NCBI RefSeq assembly: GCF_004341845.1
Contig: NZ_SLVB01000003.1
Span: forward strand, 496,001-560,000
Direction: 5' to 3'
Length of the DNA: 64,000 nucleotides
DNA from: Novosphingobium sp. PhB165
Lineage (GTDB): Bacteria > Pseudomonadota > Alphaproteobacteria > Sphingomonadales > Sphingomonadaceae
Part shown: positions 55,118-64,000 of the stretch, piece after piece
Layout of the letters: the number at the start of each line of letters is the position of its first letter
Numbering within the stretch: the first letter of the stretch is position 1
Made by a program: the position numbers and the translations under genes
The notes under the pieces: model-generated
The model's input: only the letters and a program-made list of their open reading frames with translations
What the model was told of the DNA's origin: nothing
Databases searched by the model: none

Positions 55118-55205
55118 ACCAGGAGCGCCGAACTGAATTCAAGGGAAGCCCCCGCCTGTCTTCTGACCGGCAGGCATTCCCGCACAAAGCTTTTCCAGCC
55201 CTTTG

Positions 55206-55261
55206 CTGAATTCAGAAAGGGGCCGGATCGGGAATGGATGGTCGGGGGGCCATCCATTCCC
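55206..55261. promoter_or_regulatory. Hairpin leader between glnB and glnA
   Basis: A perfect 12-bp stem, GGGAATGGATGG (55230-55241) with CCATCCATTCCC (55250-55261), lies 65 bp upstream of glnA, with an 8-base loop. Just before it is the 10-bp palindrome CTGAATTCAG (55206-55215). No T-run follows the stem, so it is more likely an RNA structure or operator than a terminator. Confidence 0.55.
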
Positions 55262-55326
55262 GCAAGAATGCCAAAACCCGAAAGACTCTTTCGCAGGCGG
55301 AAGAGCATCACTGGAGAACCAAGATA

Positions 55327-56736
55327 ATGGCTAGTGCAAAGGACGTCCTGAAGAAGATCAAGGACGAGGAGATCGAGTGGGTCGATCTGCGCTTCACCGA
55401 CCCGAAGGGCAAGTGGCAGCACCTCACCATGGTCTCGACGATCCTCACCGAGGATGAGCTCGAAGACGGCCTTATGTTCGACGGTTCGTCGATCGAAGGC
55501 TGGAAGGCCATCAACGAGTCGGACATGATCCTCAAGCCCGACCTTGACGCCGTCTATGTCGATCCGTTCTCGGCAACCCCGATGCTGATCGTGTTCTGCG
55601 ACATCGTCGAGCCCTCGACCGGCGAACTCTATGCCCGCGATCCGCGCTCGACCGCGAAGCGCGCTGAGTCGTTCGTCCGTTCGGCCGGTTTCGGTGACAC
55701 CGTCTACGTCGGCCCCGAAGCCGAATTCTTCATGTTCGACGACGTGAAGTTCTACGACGGTTACGACGGCAACGGCTTCAAGATCGACGACATCGAACTG
55801 CCGACCAACACCGCCAAGGACTACGACGTGGGCAACCTCGCCCACCGTCCGCGCGCCAAGGGCGGCTACTTCCCGGTCGCTCCGGTCGACTCGGCTGTCG
55901 ACATTCGCGCCGAGATGGTCTCGACCATGCTCGAAATGGGCCTGCCCTGCGACAAGCACCACCACGAAGTGGCTGCTGCCCAGCACGAACTCGGCCTGAC
56001 CTTCGGCACGCTGGTCACCACTGCCGACCGCATGCAGATCTACAAGTACGTCGTGCACATGGTCGCACAGGCTTACGGCAAGACCGCCACGTTCATGCCG
56101 AAGCCGATCATGAAGGACAACGGTTCGGGTATGCACACGCATATCTCGATCTGGGACAAGGGCAGCCCGCTGTTCGCCGGTAACGGCTACGCCGGTCTCT
56201 CGGACATGTGCCTGTACTTTATCGGCGGCGTCATCAAGCACGCCAAGGCCCTCAACGCCTTCACCAACCCGACCACCAACAGCTACAAGCGTCTGGTGCC
56301 GGGCTACGAAGCCCCCGTGCTGCTCGCCTACTCGGCGCGCAACCGTTCGGCTTCGTGCCGCATCCCTTACGGTGCGGGCGACAAGGCAAAGCGCGTGGAA
56401 TTCCGCTTCCCCGACGCGATGGCCAACCCGTACCTGTGCTACGCCTCGCTGCTGATGGCTGGCCTGGACGGCATCAAGAACAAGATCCATCCTGGCGACG
56501 CCATGGACAAGAACCTCTACGATCTGCCGCCGGCCGAACTCGCCGAAGTGCCGACCGTTTGCGGTTCGCTCCGTGAAGCGCTCGACTCGCTGGCGGCTGA
56601 CCACGACTTCCTTCTCGAAGGCGGCGTGTTCACCAAGGACCAGATCGAAGCCTACCTCGAACTCAAGTGGCCCGAAGTGCTGCGCTGGGAAACCACGCCG
56701 TCGGCCGTTGAATTCGACATGTACTACAGCGCCTGA
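55327..56736 (+). CDS. glnA: Glutamine synthetase, type I
   Basis: ATP-dependent amidation of glutamate to glutamine, a dodecameric enzyme. The 469-residue protein has [59 protein letters not shown] and [19 protein letters not shown], all family signatures. The adenylylation site is Tyr398 in [10 protein letters not shown], so it is expected to be inactivated by GlnE. It follows glnB and is probably co-transcribed with it; a terminator lies 46 bp after its stop. Confidence 0.97.
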   Translation: MASAKDVLKKIKDEEIEWVDLRFTDPKGKWQHLTMVSTILTEDELEDGLMFDGSSIEGWKAINESDMILKPDLDAVYVDPFSATPMLIVFCDIVEPSTGELYARDPRSTAKRAESFVRSAGFGDTVYVGPEAEFFMFDDVKFYDGYDGNGFKIDDIELPTNTAKDYDVGNLAHRPRAKGGYFPVAPVDSAVDIRAEMVSTMLEMGLPCDKHHHEVAAAQHELGLTFGTLVTTADRMQIYKYVVHMVAQAYGKTATFMPKPIMKDNGSGMHTHISIWDKGSPLFAGNGYAGLSDMCLYFIGGVIKHAKALNAFTNPTTNSYKRLVPGYEAPVLLAYSARNRSASCRIPYGAGDKAKRVEFRFPDAMANPYLCYASLLMAGLDGIKNKIHPGDAMDKNLYDLPPAELAEVPTVCGSLREALDSLAADHDFLLEGGVFTKDQIEAYLELKWPEVLRWETTPSAVEFDMYYSA

Positions 56737-56781
56737 TCGCGCGTCCTTCCTTTCGGGGAAGGAGCATCAGTTCGCCGAGTG

Positions 56782-56811
56782 GGGCGCCCGGAGCAATCCG
56801 GGCGCCCTTTT
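56782..56811 (+). terminator. Rho-independent terminator after glnA
   Basis: GGGCGCCCGG (56782-56791) and CCGGGCGCCC (56798-56807) form a perfect 10-bp stem with a 6-base AGCAAT loop, followed by TTTT. Confidence 0.93.
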
Positions 56812-56895
56812 CGTTTCCTGTGCGTTTCCCTACGATGCGCCTGCGGGGAACAGCCGCCCTGATGCGGCGTTGCCCCTCATCGAAAGGAATTCCCG

Positions 56896-58014
56896 ATGGT
56901 CCGCATCCGCAGCACGCTGACGCTGGGAACCGCGACGCTGGCGCTGCTTTCGCTTACCCCGCCGGCAAGCGCGCAGCAGCAACCGGGCGAAGGCCACGGC
57001 ACGCCGGAGCGTGAAGGCGGGCCGCAAGCCCCTTCCCCGCAAGGCCCGCGACAGGACGCCCCGCCGCCTCACGAAAACGCACGGCCGGGCGAAGCGAGAC
57101 CGCAGGAAAGCGCCCGCCCTGCCCAGCCGCACCCCGAAGCATCGCCCCACGCGCTCCCGCGCGAGGATCAGCGCCAACAGACTCCGGATGGTGGCCGCCC
57201 GGCCCCCAAGGACGTGGGGCCCGGACAGATCCCGGCTCAGCCGCGCCAGCAGCAGGAAGCCGAACGACGGCGCGAACAGGAGCAGCGCTGGCAGCAGCAA
57301 CGCACAGGCCAGCGGCCGATTCGTGAGGATGTGCGCGAAGTCGCCCATCGGGACGCGCATGGCCGGTCGTTCCAGGTGCCGACCAATGACCGTGTCAATG
57401 TCGTCACCAACTCCAGCCGGTCCGACTGGGCCGCCGCCGCGCAGCGCCGCAGTTTTGAGGGTTGCCCGCCGGGGTTCGGGGCCCGCTACCAGAACTGCGC
57501 GCCGCCCGCGCTGGCCGAGCCCGTCCACCACCGCTGGAACCAGCCCGACTGGTACGGCGCCTACGATCGCAATACCGGCTATCGCTACGCCGACGGCTAC
57601 CTGCTCCGCCTTGGCCCCAACAGCGCCGTGGCCAGCTACGTCCCCTTGCTCGGCGGGGCGCTGGCGGTCGGGCGATCCTGGCCGGGAGCCTATAACGCCG
57701 TGGCCCTGCCGGATCATTACACCCGTTACTACGACCTCGGCCCCTCCAGCACTTATCGCTACTATGACGGTGTGATCTACCGCGTGGCTCCGACCAACGC
57801 GGCGATTACTGCTGTTGCGGCGCTGCTTACCGGCGATGCCATCGCGGTGGGCCAGCCGATGCCGGCGGGCTACGACGTCTACAACGTGCCTTACAATTAT
57901 CGAGACCAGTACTTCGATGGGCCCGATGCGTTATACCGCTATTCAGATGGCGCAATTTACCAGATCGATCCCGCCACCCGCCTCGTGCGGGCGGCGATCG
58001 AACTGCTCGCCTGA
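56896..58014 (+). CDS. RcnB-like protein with three internal repeats, exported
   Basis: A 372-residue exported protein. The N-terminal signal peptide (TATLALLSLTPPASAQQQ) is followed by a long Gln/Pro/Arg-rich low-complexity region to about residue 165. The C-terminal half repeats a module about three times: GYRYADGYLLRLGPNSAVAS, TYRYYDGVIYRVAPTNAAIT and LYRYSDGAIYQIDPATRLVR, each followed by hydrophobic LLxG-like and AVG segments. The YRYxDG module recalls the RcnB family of periplasmic nickel/cobalt-homeostasis proteins, but the low-complexity region is much longer than usual. It follows glnA with its own terminator between. Confidence 0.8.
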   Translation: MVRIRSTLTLGTATLALLSLTPPASAQQQPGEGHGTPEREGGPQAPSPQGPRQDAPPPHENARPGEARPQESARPAQPHPEASPHALPREDQRQQTPDGGRPAPKDVGPGQIPAQPRQQQEAERRREQEQRWQQQRTGQRPIREDVREVAHRDAHGRSFQVPTNDRVNVVTNSSRSDWAAAAQRRSFEGCPPGFGARYQNCAPPALAEPVHHRWNQPDWYGAYDRNTGYRYADGYLLRLGPNSAVASYVPLLGGALAVGRSWPGAYNAVALPDHYTRYYDLGPSSTYRYYDGVIYRVAPTNAAITAVAALLTGDAIAVGQPMPAGYDVYNVPYNYRDQYFDGPDALYRYSDGAIYQIDPATRLVRAAIELLA

Positions 58015-58028
58015 CCTGCTCCAAGGAA

Positions 58029-58637
58029 ATGCCTCCGATGCGCAACGCCCTCCTCGCCGCACCGCTGCCCGTTGCGCTCGCACTGGCCCTGACCCTCTCC
58101 GCCGCGCTGGGGCTGGCCGCCTGTTCGGGCAAGCAGAGCCCGGCCGCCGAAACCGCCAGTGAGACGCCGGCCGCCGCGGTCACACCTGCGAGCGCGACCC
58201 TGCCCGAAGTGCTGGACGATGCCGACGGCATGCAGACCATGGCCGAAGCGCTCAAGACCACCGGCATCGAGGGCGTGTTCAACGACAAGGGCAGCTACAC
58301 CCTGCTCGCGCCCGAGGACGATGCTTTCGACGCACTGGGCGACAAGGGCAAGGCGCTGATCGAGGCCAATGACCACGCCGCTCTGGCCGCGCTGGTGCGC
58401 AATCACATGCTCACCGGCTATATGACGCCCGAGGACATTGCCGCCGCAATCGCCGCCAGCAAGACCGGCAAAGTGACGATGCCGACCCTCGGCGGCGGCA
58501 CGGTGACGTTCTCGAAGACTGGCGAGGCCATCACGGTGACCGCCGATGACGGATCGCAGGCGACGATCGAGGACAGTCCCGTGGCCGGCGGATCGAGCAT
58601 CGCCATTCCGGTGAGCGGGGTCCTCCGGAAGATCTAG
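58029..58637 (+). CDS. Fasciclin (FAS1) domain lipoprotein
   Basis: A 202-residue exported protein. The signal (LPVALALALTLSAALG) ends in a lipobox LAAC, and one fasciclin domain follows: DGMQTMAEALKTTGIEGVFN, GSYTLLAPEDDAFDALGDKG, VRNHMLTGYMTPEDIAAAI and PTLGGGTVTFSKTGEAITVT. FAS1 domains mediate adhesion or, in bacteria, unknown surface roles. It lies 14 bases after the RcnB-like gene, so the two may be co-transcribed. ATG 58029 follows AAGGAA; an ATG at 58038 is an alternative start. Confidence 0.88.
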   Translation: MPPMRNALLAAPLPVALALALTLSAALGLAACSGKQSPAAETASETPAAAVTPASATLPEVLDDADGMQTMAEALKTTGIEGVFNDKGSYTLLAPEDDAFDALGDKGKALIEANDHAALAALVRNHMLTGYMTPEDIAAAIAASKTGKVTMPTLGGGTVTFSKTGEAITVTADDGSQATIEDSPVAGGSSIAIPVSGVLRKI

Positions 58638-58894
58638 TCCGCCGGAGCAAATGGAGCGCTGGGGCTACTCCGCCCCTCTGTGCCGGCGGAGAATCCTTGC
58701 GAAGTCCATGTGCTTAGGCTCCAATCTCACGGGAATCGGCGCGTTTGGCCGCGACGATTAAGTTATGTTCACTATATGTTCTTTCCTCGACAGATAACGG
58801 AAACTGCGATCTAGTCGCACCCGTCCAGCTCGGCATCGAATCGGGCGGTTCGGGAACGCGCCTTTTCCGTTCACGCGATCGAGAAGGACAGGAC

Positions 58895-59530
58895 ATGAAC
58901 AGGAAACCGATCTTCGATGCGGTCCGCAAGCTGTTGGACCGCCCGTTCACGCAGCCCGAAGTCGATGCACTGGACGAGGCGATAGACCTCGCCACCTCCG
59001 CGCTTCCCGCCACTACCGCACCCGAACCCACGGCGCCCGAACCTGCCTCGGTGCCCGACGCTTCGGGCCGGACGCTCGGTGCGGCGGGCGCCAAGCTCAT
59101 CAAGAAATGGGAAGGCTGCGAGCGGCACCGCGCCGATGGCAAGTTCGATGCTTATCCCGATCCCGGCAGTGCCGACGGCAAGCCCTGGACCATCGGCTGG
59201 GGATCGACCGGCCCCGACATCCGGAAAGGGACGGTCTGGACCCAGGCGCAGTGCGACGAACGCTTCGATGAGGACATGAAGTCCTACGTGGGCCAGGTCG
59301 CGCACTTCATCGGCGACACGCCCACCACGCAGAACCAGTTCGATGCCCTCGTCTCGTTCCAGTACAATACCGGTGCGATTGCCTCTTCGACGCTGGGTAA
59401 GCTGCACAAGCAGGGGAAGTTCGAAGACGCGCAGCGGGAATTCGCCAAGTGGATCTTCAATAACCACAAGCCGATGGCCGGTCTGAAGGCGCGGCGGGCT
59501 GATGAGGCGAAGCTCTACGGCACGCCCTGA
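58895..59530 (+). CDS. GH24-type lysozyme (endolysin-like)
   Basis: A 211-residue protein. Its C-terminal lysozyme domain carries LIKKWEGCERHRADGKFDAY, with the catalytic Glu, PDPGSADGKPWTIGWGSTGP and the late FDALVSFQYNTGAIASSTLG, as in phage T4-like and P22-like lysozymes. The N-terminal 50 residues (PIFDAVRKLLDRPFTQPEVD) form an extra helical domain that I associate with chromosomal sphingomonad lysozymes. There is no signal peptide, holin or phage neighbour. ATG 58895 follows AAGGACAGGAC. Confidence 0.87.
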   Translation: MNRKPIFDAVRKLLDRPFTQPEVDALDEAIDLATSALPATTAPEPTAPEPASVPDASGRTLGAAGAKLIKKWEGCERHRADGKFDAYPDPGSADGKPWTIGWGSTGPDIRKGTVWTQAQCDERFDEDMKSYVGQVAHFIGDTPTTQNQFDALVSFQYNTGAIASSTLGKLHKQGKFEDAQREFAKWIFNNHKPMAGLKARRADEAKLYGTP

Positions 59531-59541
59531 TCCTCGCTAGC

Positions 59542-60060
59542 TCAGCCGGGTGGGGGAATCACGATCCCCGTATCCACCTTCACCCGGTCGAGCGCGATCA
59601 GCGAACCGTAGCTGGCGATGCAGTCGTTCTCTGCAAACAGCTCGCGCGTCAGCGCCTCGTAAGCGCGCATGTCGCTGGTGACGATGACAAGGACGAAGCT
59701 GACGCCGCCGGTAACGTAATAGCATTGCTGCACTTCGGGGCGGGCGCGGAACAGCGCCTTGGCGGCATCGACCGTTGGCGCGCGTTCGTCGCGCAAGTTC
59801 ACTTGCACGATCGAGGTGATGCCCTGCCCCAGCGCCTCGGGATCGACCAGCGCGACATTGCGCACGATCACGCCCGCTGCCTCCATCGCCGCGATACGAC
59901 GCTGCACGGCTGCCGCCGAGAGGTTCACGGCCTCGGCAATGCGGCGCTGGGGCGTCCGCGCGTCCTGCTGGACGATGCGCAGGATGGCCCGGTCGAACGA
60001 ATCGAGGCGGCGGCCGGAAGATGGCGGGGATTGCTCGGTCGGTGTGGTTCGCCTGGTCAT
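59542..60060 (-). CDS. Lrp/AsnC family transcriptional regulator
   Basis: A 172-residue regulator. The N-terminal AsnC-type HTH is FDRAILRIVQQDARTPQRRI, then LSAAAVQRRIAAMEAAGVIV, and the C-terminal RAM domain has TSIVQVNLRDERAP and CYYVTGGVSFVLVIVTSDM. It diverges from a DMT exporter gene with 97 bp between starts and probably controls it. The effector amino acid is unknown. ATG 60060 is used. Confidence 0.9.
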   Translation of the reverse strand: MTRRTTPTEQSPPSSGRRLDSFDRAILRIVQQDARTPQRRIAEAVNLSAAAVQRRIAAMEAAGVIVRNVALVDPEALGQGITSIVQVNLRDERAPTVDAAKALFRARPEVQQCYYVTGGVSFVLVIVTSDMRAYEALTRELFAENDCIASYGSLIALDRVKVDTGIVIPPPG

Positions 60061-60157
60061 GAAGCGGGTTTTTGTTGCATTCGGAAGCCAAATCAAGAGC
60101 ACACGCCTCACCACGGTGATGATATGTCTCGCCGCATCGGCATCGTGGAGTGGGAAG

Positions 60158-61156
60158 ATGGAAATGGCGGGAAGCATGGCTGCGGGCACGGGCGGGGCGC
60201 GCTCGACACTGCTCGGCGTACTGTGCGGTGTGGGCGCGGGCGCGCTCTGGGGGCTGGTGTTCCTTGCGCCCGAACTGGCGCGCGCGTTCAGTCCGCTCGA
60301 ACTCACCATCGGCCGCTACCTCTGCTACGGCGCGATTTCGGCCCTTTTGCTGGCCCCGCGCTGGAAATCCATCACCGCACACCTCTCGCGCGAAGCATGG
60401 ATCGCGCTCGTCTGGCTCGCGCTGGCCGGCAACACGCTCTATTTCGTGCTGCTTGCCAATGCCGTGCAGATCGGCGGCATCGCCATGGCATCCATCGTCG
60501 TCGGCTTCCTGCCGGTGACGGTCACTGTAGTTGGCAGCCGCGACCATGGCGCGGTGTCGCTCGCCCGGCTGGCGCCTTCGCTGCTGCTCTGCGCGGCGGG
60601 CGTGATCTGCATCGGCTGGCAGGCCATCGCGTCACCGGGGAACACGCCGCTGGCGACACGCGCCCTGGGCCTTGCCTGCGCATTCGGCGCGCTTGTTTCG
60701 TGGAGCGCTTTCGCGGTGGGCAACAGCCGCTGGCTCACCCGGCTCGATGCGGTGTCCGCGCATGACTGGAACCTGCTGATCGGCGTCGTCACCGGGCTGC
60801 AAAGCCTGCTGCTGGTGCCGCTGGCGCTATGGCAAGCCGACGCCGCGCGCAGCTCCGCCCAATGGACCACATTCCTCTCGGTCTCGCTCGGCGTCGCCGT
60901 ACTGGCCTCGATCACCGGCAATGCGCTGTGGAACCGGATGAGCCGCTTGCTGCCGCTGACGCTGGTCGGGCAGATGATCCTGTTCGAAACGCTCTTTGCG
61001 CTCGCCTATGCGCTCGTCTGGGAGCACCGCTTGCCCACCGTGTTCGAATCGGCGGCCTTCGTCCTGATGGTGGCCGCCGTGCTGAGCTGTCTGGCCGCGC
61101 ACCGGAAACCCGCCAGCGCCGATCTGGCCCCGCTCAGCGAAGGCGCTGCCCACTGA
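60158..61156 (+). CDS. DMT superfamily (EamA) transporter
   Basis: A 332-residue transporter with about ten helices in two EamA halves (GVLCGVGAGALWGLVFLAPE near the start and VSLGVAVLASITGNALWNRM in the second half). Such proteins export amino acids or other metabolites; the adjacent Lrp-type regulator supports an amino-acid related role, by inference. Starts at ATG 60158, 60164 and 60176 are all possible; 60158 has GGAGTGGG upstream. It is followed closely by a VOC gene on the other strand. Confidence 0.87.
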   Translation: MEMAGSMAAGTGGARSTLLGVLCGVGAGALWGLVFLAPELARAFSPLELTIGRYLCYGAISALLLAPRWKSITAHLSREAWIALVWLALAGNTLYFVLLANAVQIGGIAMASIVVGFLPVTVTVVGSRDHGAVSLARLAPSLLLCAAGVICIGWQAIASPGNTPLATRALGLACAFGALVSWSAFAVGNSRWLTRLDAVSAHDWNLLIGVVTGLQSLLLVPLALWQADAARSSAQWTTFLSVSLGVAVLASITGNALWNRMSRLLPLTLVGQMILFETLFALAYALVWEHRLPTVFESAAFVLMVAAVLSCLAAHRKPASADLAPLSEGAAH

Positions 61157-61163
61157 GCGCCGC

Positions 61164-61520
61164 TCATTCGGCGGGCGGCTCCCACAATTCGATCGGATTG
61201 CCTTCCGGATCGTGAATACGGGCGAACTTACCCGTCTCGGGCGTATCCCATTCCGGATTGGTGGTGACCGCGATCCCGGCCTCGCGCAGCGCCGAAAGGA
61301 GCGGATCCAGCGCGTTGACGCGGAAGTTGATCATCCACTGCCTGTCAGCGGGAAAATAGTCCGTGTCGCGCGCGAAGGGCATGAACACGGTGGGCCCGGC
61401 CTGCTGCATCCACTGATACGAATCGTTGAGAGCCACGCCCAAGTGCGTGCGATACCACGCCTGCAAGGCCCCCGGATCGTCTGCCCGAAAGAACACGCCG
61501 CCAATACCGATTGCAGCCAT
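61164..61520 (-). CDS. VOC family (glyoxalase-like) protein
   Basis: A 118-residue single-module VOC protein: IGGVFFRADDPGALQAWYRT at the start, then PFARDTDYFPADRQWMINFR and FARIHDPEGNPIELWEPPAE, the classic beta-alpha-beta-beta-beta repeat with metal-ligand His and Glu positions (HDPEGNPIELWEP). The family covers lyases, dioxygenases and resistance proteins; the substrate is unknown. It is convergent with the DMT exporter. Confidence 0.88.
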   Translation of the reverse strand: MAAIGIGGVFFRADDPGALQAWYRTHLGVALNDSYQWMQQAGPTVFMPFARDTDYFPADRQWMINFRVNALDPLLSALREAGIAVTTNPEWDTPETGKFARIHDPEGNPIELWEPPAE

Positions 61521-61594
61521 GAAGCGCTCCCACCCAGGCCGTGAACCGGCCGAATTCTACCGCAGCGCGCTCGGGACTCAGCCGCTGCGCGGCG

Positions 61595-62431
61595 TCACCG
61601 CGCGATCGAGGGTACGCCGTCCTTGCGGGCATTCTCACCTAGGTCGGCGCGGCTGCGGGGATTGGCCACGGCGGCGGCGATCAGGCGGTCCTGCTCTTCG
61701 GCGGTAAAGCGTTCCCAGCCGGTGCGGCCGAGCTTTTCCATCGGGCGGAAGCGCACCTTGTACTGCATCCGCGGCGAGCCTTCGACCCAGTAGCCGAGAT
61801 AGACGTAGGACAGCCCCATCTCACTGGCGCGGCTGATATGATCGAGGATGATGTAAGTCCCCAGCCCCTGCCGCTCATGCGCGGGATCGTAGAAGCTGTA
61901 GATCATCGAAAGACCATCGCACTGGCGGTCGGTCAGGCAGGCGCCGACAAGGCGACCGGGCGTCACGCCGTCCACCGAAGGTTCGCGATATTCGATCACG
62001 TAGCTGGTGACGGGGGTGTGTTCGACCATGTCGGCAAAGTCGACATCGTCCATCGAGGTCATCCCGCCTTCGGGGTGACGCGCCGCAAGGTAGCGCTGGA
62101 GCAGTTCGAACTGCTCGCTGGTGGACCAGGGGCGGCAGACCGTGGCGACAAGGTCGCTGTTACGCTTGATCAGGCGCTTCTGCGTGCCCGATGGCACGAA
62201 TTCGTCGGCCACCACGCGCACCGAGATGCAGGCGTTGCAATCGAGGCAGGAGGGGCGATAGGCCACCGTCTGACTGCGGCGGAAACCGATCCGGCCGAGC
62301 GCATCGTTGAGCGAATCCGCGTGGGGGCCCTTGAGTTCGGTGAAGACCTTGCGCTCGCTGCGCCCCGGAAGATAGGGGCACGGCGCCGGGCTGGTCACGA
62401 AGAACCGGGGAAAGCGAACGGGAGCCGTCAC
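61595..62431 (-). CDS. bpt: Aspartate/glutamate leucyltransferase
   Basis: Adds leucine from Leu-tRNA to proteins with N-terminal Asp or Glu, marking them for ClpS/ClpAP. The 278-residue protein has [40 protein letters not shown] with the conserved Cys pair, and [20 protein letters not shown] plus [20 protein letters not shown], matching the bacterial Bpt/ATE family. No clpS is nearby. It is read away from ilvA. Confidence 0.92.
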   Translation of the reverse strand: MTAPVRFPRFFVTSPAPCPYLPGRSERKVFTELKGPHADSLNDALGRIGFRRSQTVAYRPSCLDCNACISVRVVADEFVPSGTQKRLIKRNSDLVATVCRPWSTSEQFELLQRYLAARHPEGGMTSMDDVDFADMVEHTPVTSYVIEYREPSVDGVTPGRLVGACLTDRQCDGLSMIYSFYDPAHERQGLGTYIILDHISRASEMGLSYVYLGYWVEGSPRMQYKVRFRPMEKLGRTGWERFTAEEQDRLIAAAVANPRSRADLGENARKDGVPSIAR

Positions 62432-62759
62432 GGGCGCAGTCTATCCTCTGGCTGACGGTAGACGGACTTTTCTTAAGCCGCCTATCCGTGTCTGCCCTGA
62501 ATATGCATGCGCCCGCGAGGTGTTGAAAGTCTTTTAACCACAAATATGGAGCTGTTCGCGGCAAAATCGGACCGGAGGCCCGCCGTTAACCGTCTATTGT
62601 CCCGTAACGGGGCGCCCGATGGTTCAGGCAACGGCCGGGCCGCGCCGCAAACCCGCTCCGAGACTCATTCCGAATCCAGCGCGTCACGCCACCGGTCTAA
62701 ATCGGGAAGTCCGTTTGGAATCGGGATCTTGCCCGATTCCAAACGGATACTTCGCAAGT
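62432..62759. other. Gene-free stretch with the ilvA hairpin
   Basis: The 328-bp gap between bpt and ilvA holds no convincing gene. It contains the hairpin described separately (62709-62748) and, near 62560-62600, short A/T-richer patches that could include the bpt promoter. Nothing else is evident. Confidence 0.4.
62709..62748 (-). terminator. Hairpin 12 bp downstream of ilvA
   Basis: TCCGTTTGGAATCGGG (62710-62725) and CCCGATTCCAAACGGA (62732-62747) form a perfect 16-bp stem, extended by a G-U pair, with a 6-base loop. It lies just after the ilvA stop on the minus strand. A short T-containing run (TTCCCGATTT) follows, so it is a plausible terminator. Confidence 0.7.
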
Positions 62760-64000
62760 TCAATCGGTTTCGACCTGACGCACTTCATACCCTTCGCGGC
62801 GCAGCGCGGCGACGAGGGCATCAAGCTGCGCCCGGTCTCGCGCCTCGCACTCGATCTCGGTCACGAGTCCCTTGGCGGGCAGGTGCGTGAAGATGCGCTG
62901 ATGGAACACCTCGATGATGTTCACATTGTGCTCCTGAAACACCTTGGCGACCTTGAACAGCGCGCCTGCGCGGTCCTGCAAGCCGATCTTCAGGCGCGCG
63001 AGACGGCCCGAACGGGCAAGGTCGCGCAGCAGCACGTTGGCGAGCAGGCGCGTATCGATATTGCCGCCCGAGAGCACGATGCCCACCTTGCGGCCCGCGA
63101 ACAGTTCGCGATTGGCCATGACGGCGGCAAGGCCGGTGGCGCCCGCGCCTTCGACCAACGTCTTTTCGATCTGCAACAGCAGCGCCAGCGCGCTTTCGAT
63201 GCCCGATTCGCTCACCAGCAGGAATTCGTCCAGCAGCTCGCGCAGCACTTTCGAGGTGAACTGGCCCGGCGCGAAGACGGCGATGCCTTCGGCCAGCGTG
63301 TCTCCGCCGATGGGCAGGCTGGTGCCCTTGAGCAGGTTGTACATCGAGGGATAGAGCTGTGCCTCGACACCCACGAGCCGGATGTCGGGCTTGATCGCGC
63401 GCGCCGCCGTGCCCATGCCAGAGGCGAGCCCGCCGCCGCCGATCGGCAGCACCAGGGTGTCGATCTCCGGCACGTCTTCCAGCATTTCGAGCGCAACAGT
63501 GCCCTGCCCCGCGGCGACATGCGGATCGTCGAACGGGTGGATGAAAGTCAGGCCCAGTTCGGTCTCAAGCTTGCGGGCATGGGCATAGGCCTCGTCGAAG
63601 CTTTCGCCTTCGAGCACGACTTTGCCGCCCACGCTCTCGGTCTGCATGACTTTCACGGTCGGCGTCGTGCGCGGCATAACGATGGTCACGGGCACGCCGA
63701 GCCGGGTGCCGTGGTACGACAGGCCCTGCGCATGGTTGCCGGCCGAAGCGGCGATCACGCCGCGCGACTTGCGCTCCTCGTCCAGCAGCAGAAGGGCATT
63801 GAGAGCGCCGCGTTCCTTGTAGGCGGCGGTGAATTGAAGGTTTTCGAACTTGAGCCAGATGTCGGCGCCGGTGATCGCGCTCAGCGTGGTCGAATAGAGC
63901 GTGGGCGTGCGGACGATCTTGCCAATAATGCGGCCGGCCGCGCTGCGAACGTCGTCGGCAGTCAGCAGGGGCCCTTCGGGCTCCGCGGCGATCGTGAGAA
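62760..64000 (-). CDS. ilvA: Threonine ammonia-lyase with ACT domain, 5' end missing
   Basis: Deaminates threonine to 2-oxobutyrate, feeding isoleucine synthesis or catabolism. The gene runs off the right edge; about 413 residues are visible. The PLP lysine is in FTAAYKERGALNALL, the Gly-rich phosphate loop in LPIGGGGLASGMG, and SAGNHAQGLSYHG binds substrate. One C-terminal ACT domain (VAKVFQEHNVNIIEVFHQRI) marks the shorter, single-ACT (TdcB-like) form rather than the double-ACT biosynthetic IlvA. The start codon lies beyond 64000. Confidence 0.92.
   Translation of the reverse strand, partial: LTIAAEPEGPLLTADDVRSAAGRIIGKIVRTPTLYSTTLSAITGADIWLKFENLQFTAAYKERGALNALLLLDEERKSRGVIAASAGNHAQGLSYHGTRLGVPVTIVMPRTTPTVKVMQTESVGGKVVLEGESFDEAYAHARKLETELGLTFIHPFDDPHVAAGQGTVALEMLEDVPEIDTLVLPIGGGGLASGMGTAARAIKPDIRLVGVEAQLYPSMYNLLKGTSLPIGGDTLAEGIAVFAPGQFTSKVLRELLDEFLLVSESGIESALALLLQIEKTLVEGAGATGLAAVMANRELFAGRKVGIVLSGGNIDTRLLANVLLRDLARSGRLARLKIGLQDRAGALFKVAKVFQEHNVNIIEVFHQRIFTHLPAKGLVTEIECEARDRAQLDALVAALRREGYEVRQVETD

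Noticed and set aside
58895..59530. Prophage remnant suggested by the lysozyme
   Set aside because: No integrase, holin, tail or capsid gene, and no attachment-site repeat, accompanies it.

Overview
The window is a GC-rich stretch of bacterial chromosome from an alphaproteobacterium, most likely a sphingomonad (Novosphingobium or Sphingobium type). This rests on gene content: a crtY-crtI-crtB carotenoid cluster, a TonB-dependent receptor beside a TetR gene, RcdA/DUF1465, paired DUF465 proteins, EI-Ntr, DUF4169 and Bpt. It also rests on several families of palindromic intergenic repeats of a kind I associate with sphingomonad genomes. No database search was possible, so the genus is inference. 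Almost everything is ordinary chromosomal housekeeping and accessory metabolism; I see no prophage, integrase, transposase or CRISPR array.

Layout. 0-8 kb: the 5' end of a TonB-dependent receptor diverging from a TetR regulator across a likely operator, an L,D-transpeptidase, and a leftward block tilS, ybgF/cpoB, a RodZ-like protein and ptsP. 8-14 kb: two divergent DUF465 proteins, RcdA, glycerol kinase, a metallo-beta-lactamase-fold hydrolase, a membrane protein and nadA. 14-23 kb: nested palindromes, tRNA-Leu(GAG), a nucleotidyltransferase, a LuxR-type response regulator, MipA/OmpV, an acetyltransferase, then an overlapping crt operon (crtY, crtI, a small DUF1851-like gene, a LOG-family gene, crtB). 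23-31 kb: Bcr/CflA transporter with an upstream Doc/AbrB toxin-antitoxin pair, DUF72, a PhnA-like protein, thiC behind a TPP riboswitch, an SRAP protein that has lost its catalytic cysteine, and a UDG-family protein. 31.4-32.4 kb: seven tandem copies of a 137-138 bp palindrome-containing unit.

32-46 kb: a NahK-type hybrid histidine kinase, a HerA/DUF87-type ATPase with two small genes, a small outer-membrane barrel, a persulfide-dioxygenase-rhodanese fusion, a second L,D-transpeptidase, a GAF-Fis regulator without the AAA+ domain, and an overlapping biotin operon bioF-(bioH/G-like)-bioC-bioD-bioA that lacks bioB. 46-54 kb: 1-Cys peroxiredoxin, a methyltransferase diverging from an MmyB-type regulator, an unrecognised 349-residue protein, map, a DUF3298 lipoprotein, an M17 aminopeptidase and an SH3 protein coupled to argC. 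54-64 kb: the nitrogen module glnB-glnA with a clear sigma-54 promoter and a leader hairpin, an RcnB-like repeat protein, a fasciclin lipoprotein, a GH24 lysozyme, an Lrp regulator diverging from a DMT exporter, a VOC protein, bpt and ilvA, which runs off the right edge.

No complete new system stands out. The best leads are the tandem palindrome array, the repeat nested inside another repeat, the SRAP pseudoenzyme, the two non-carotenoid genes inside the crt operon, and the ATPase-less regulator facing the biotin operon.
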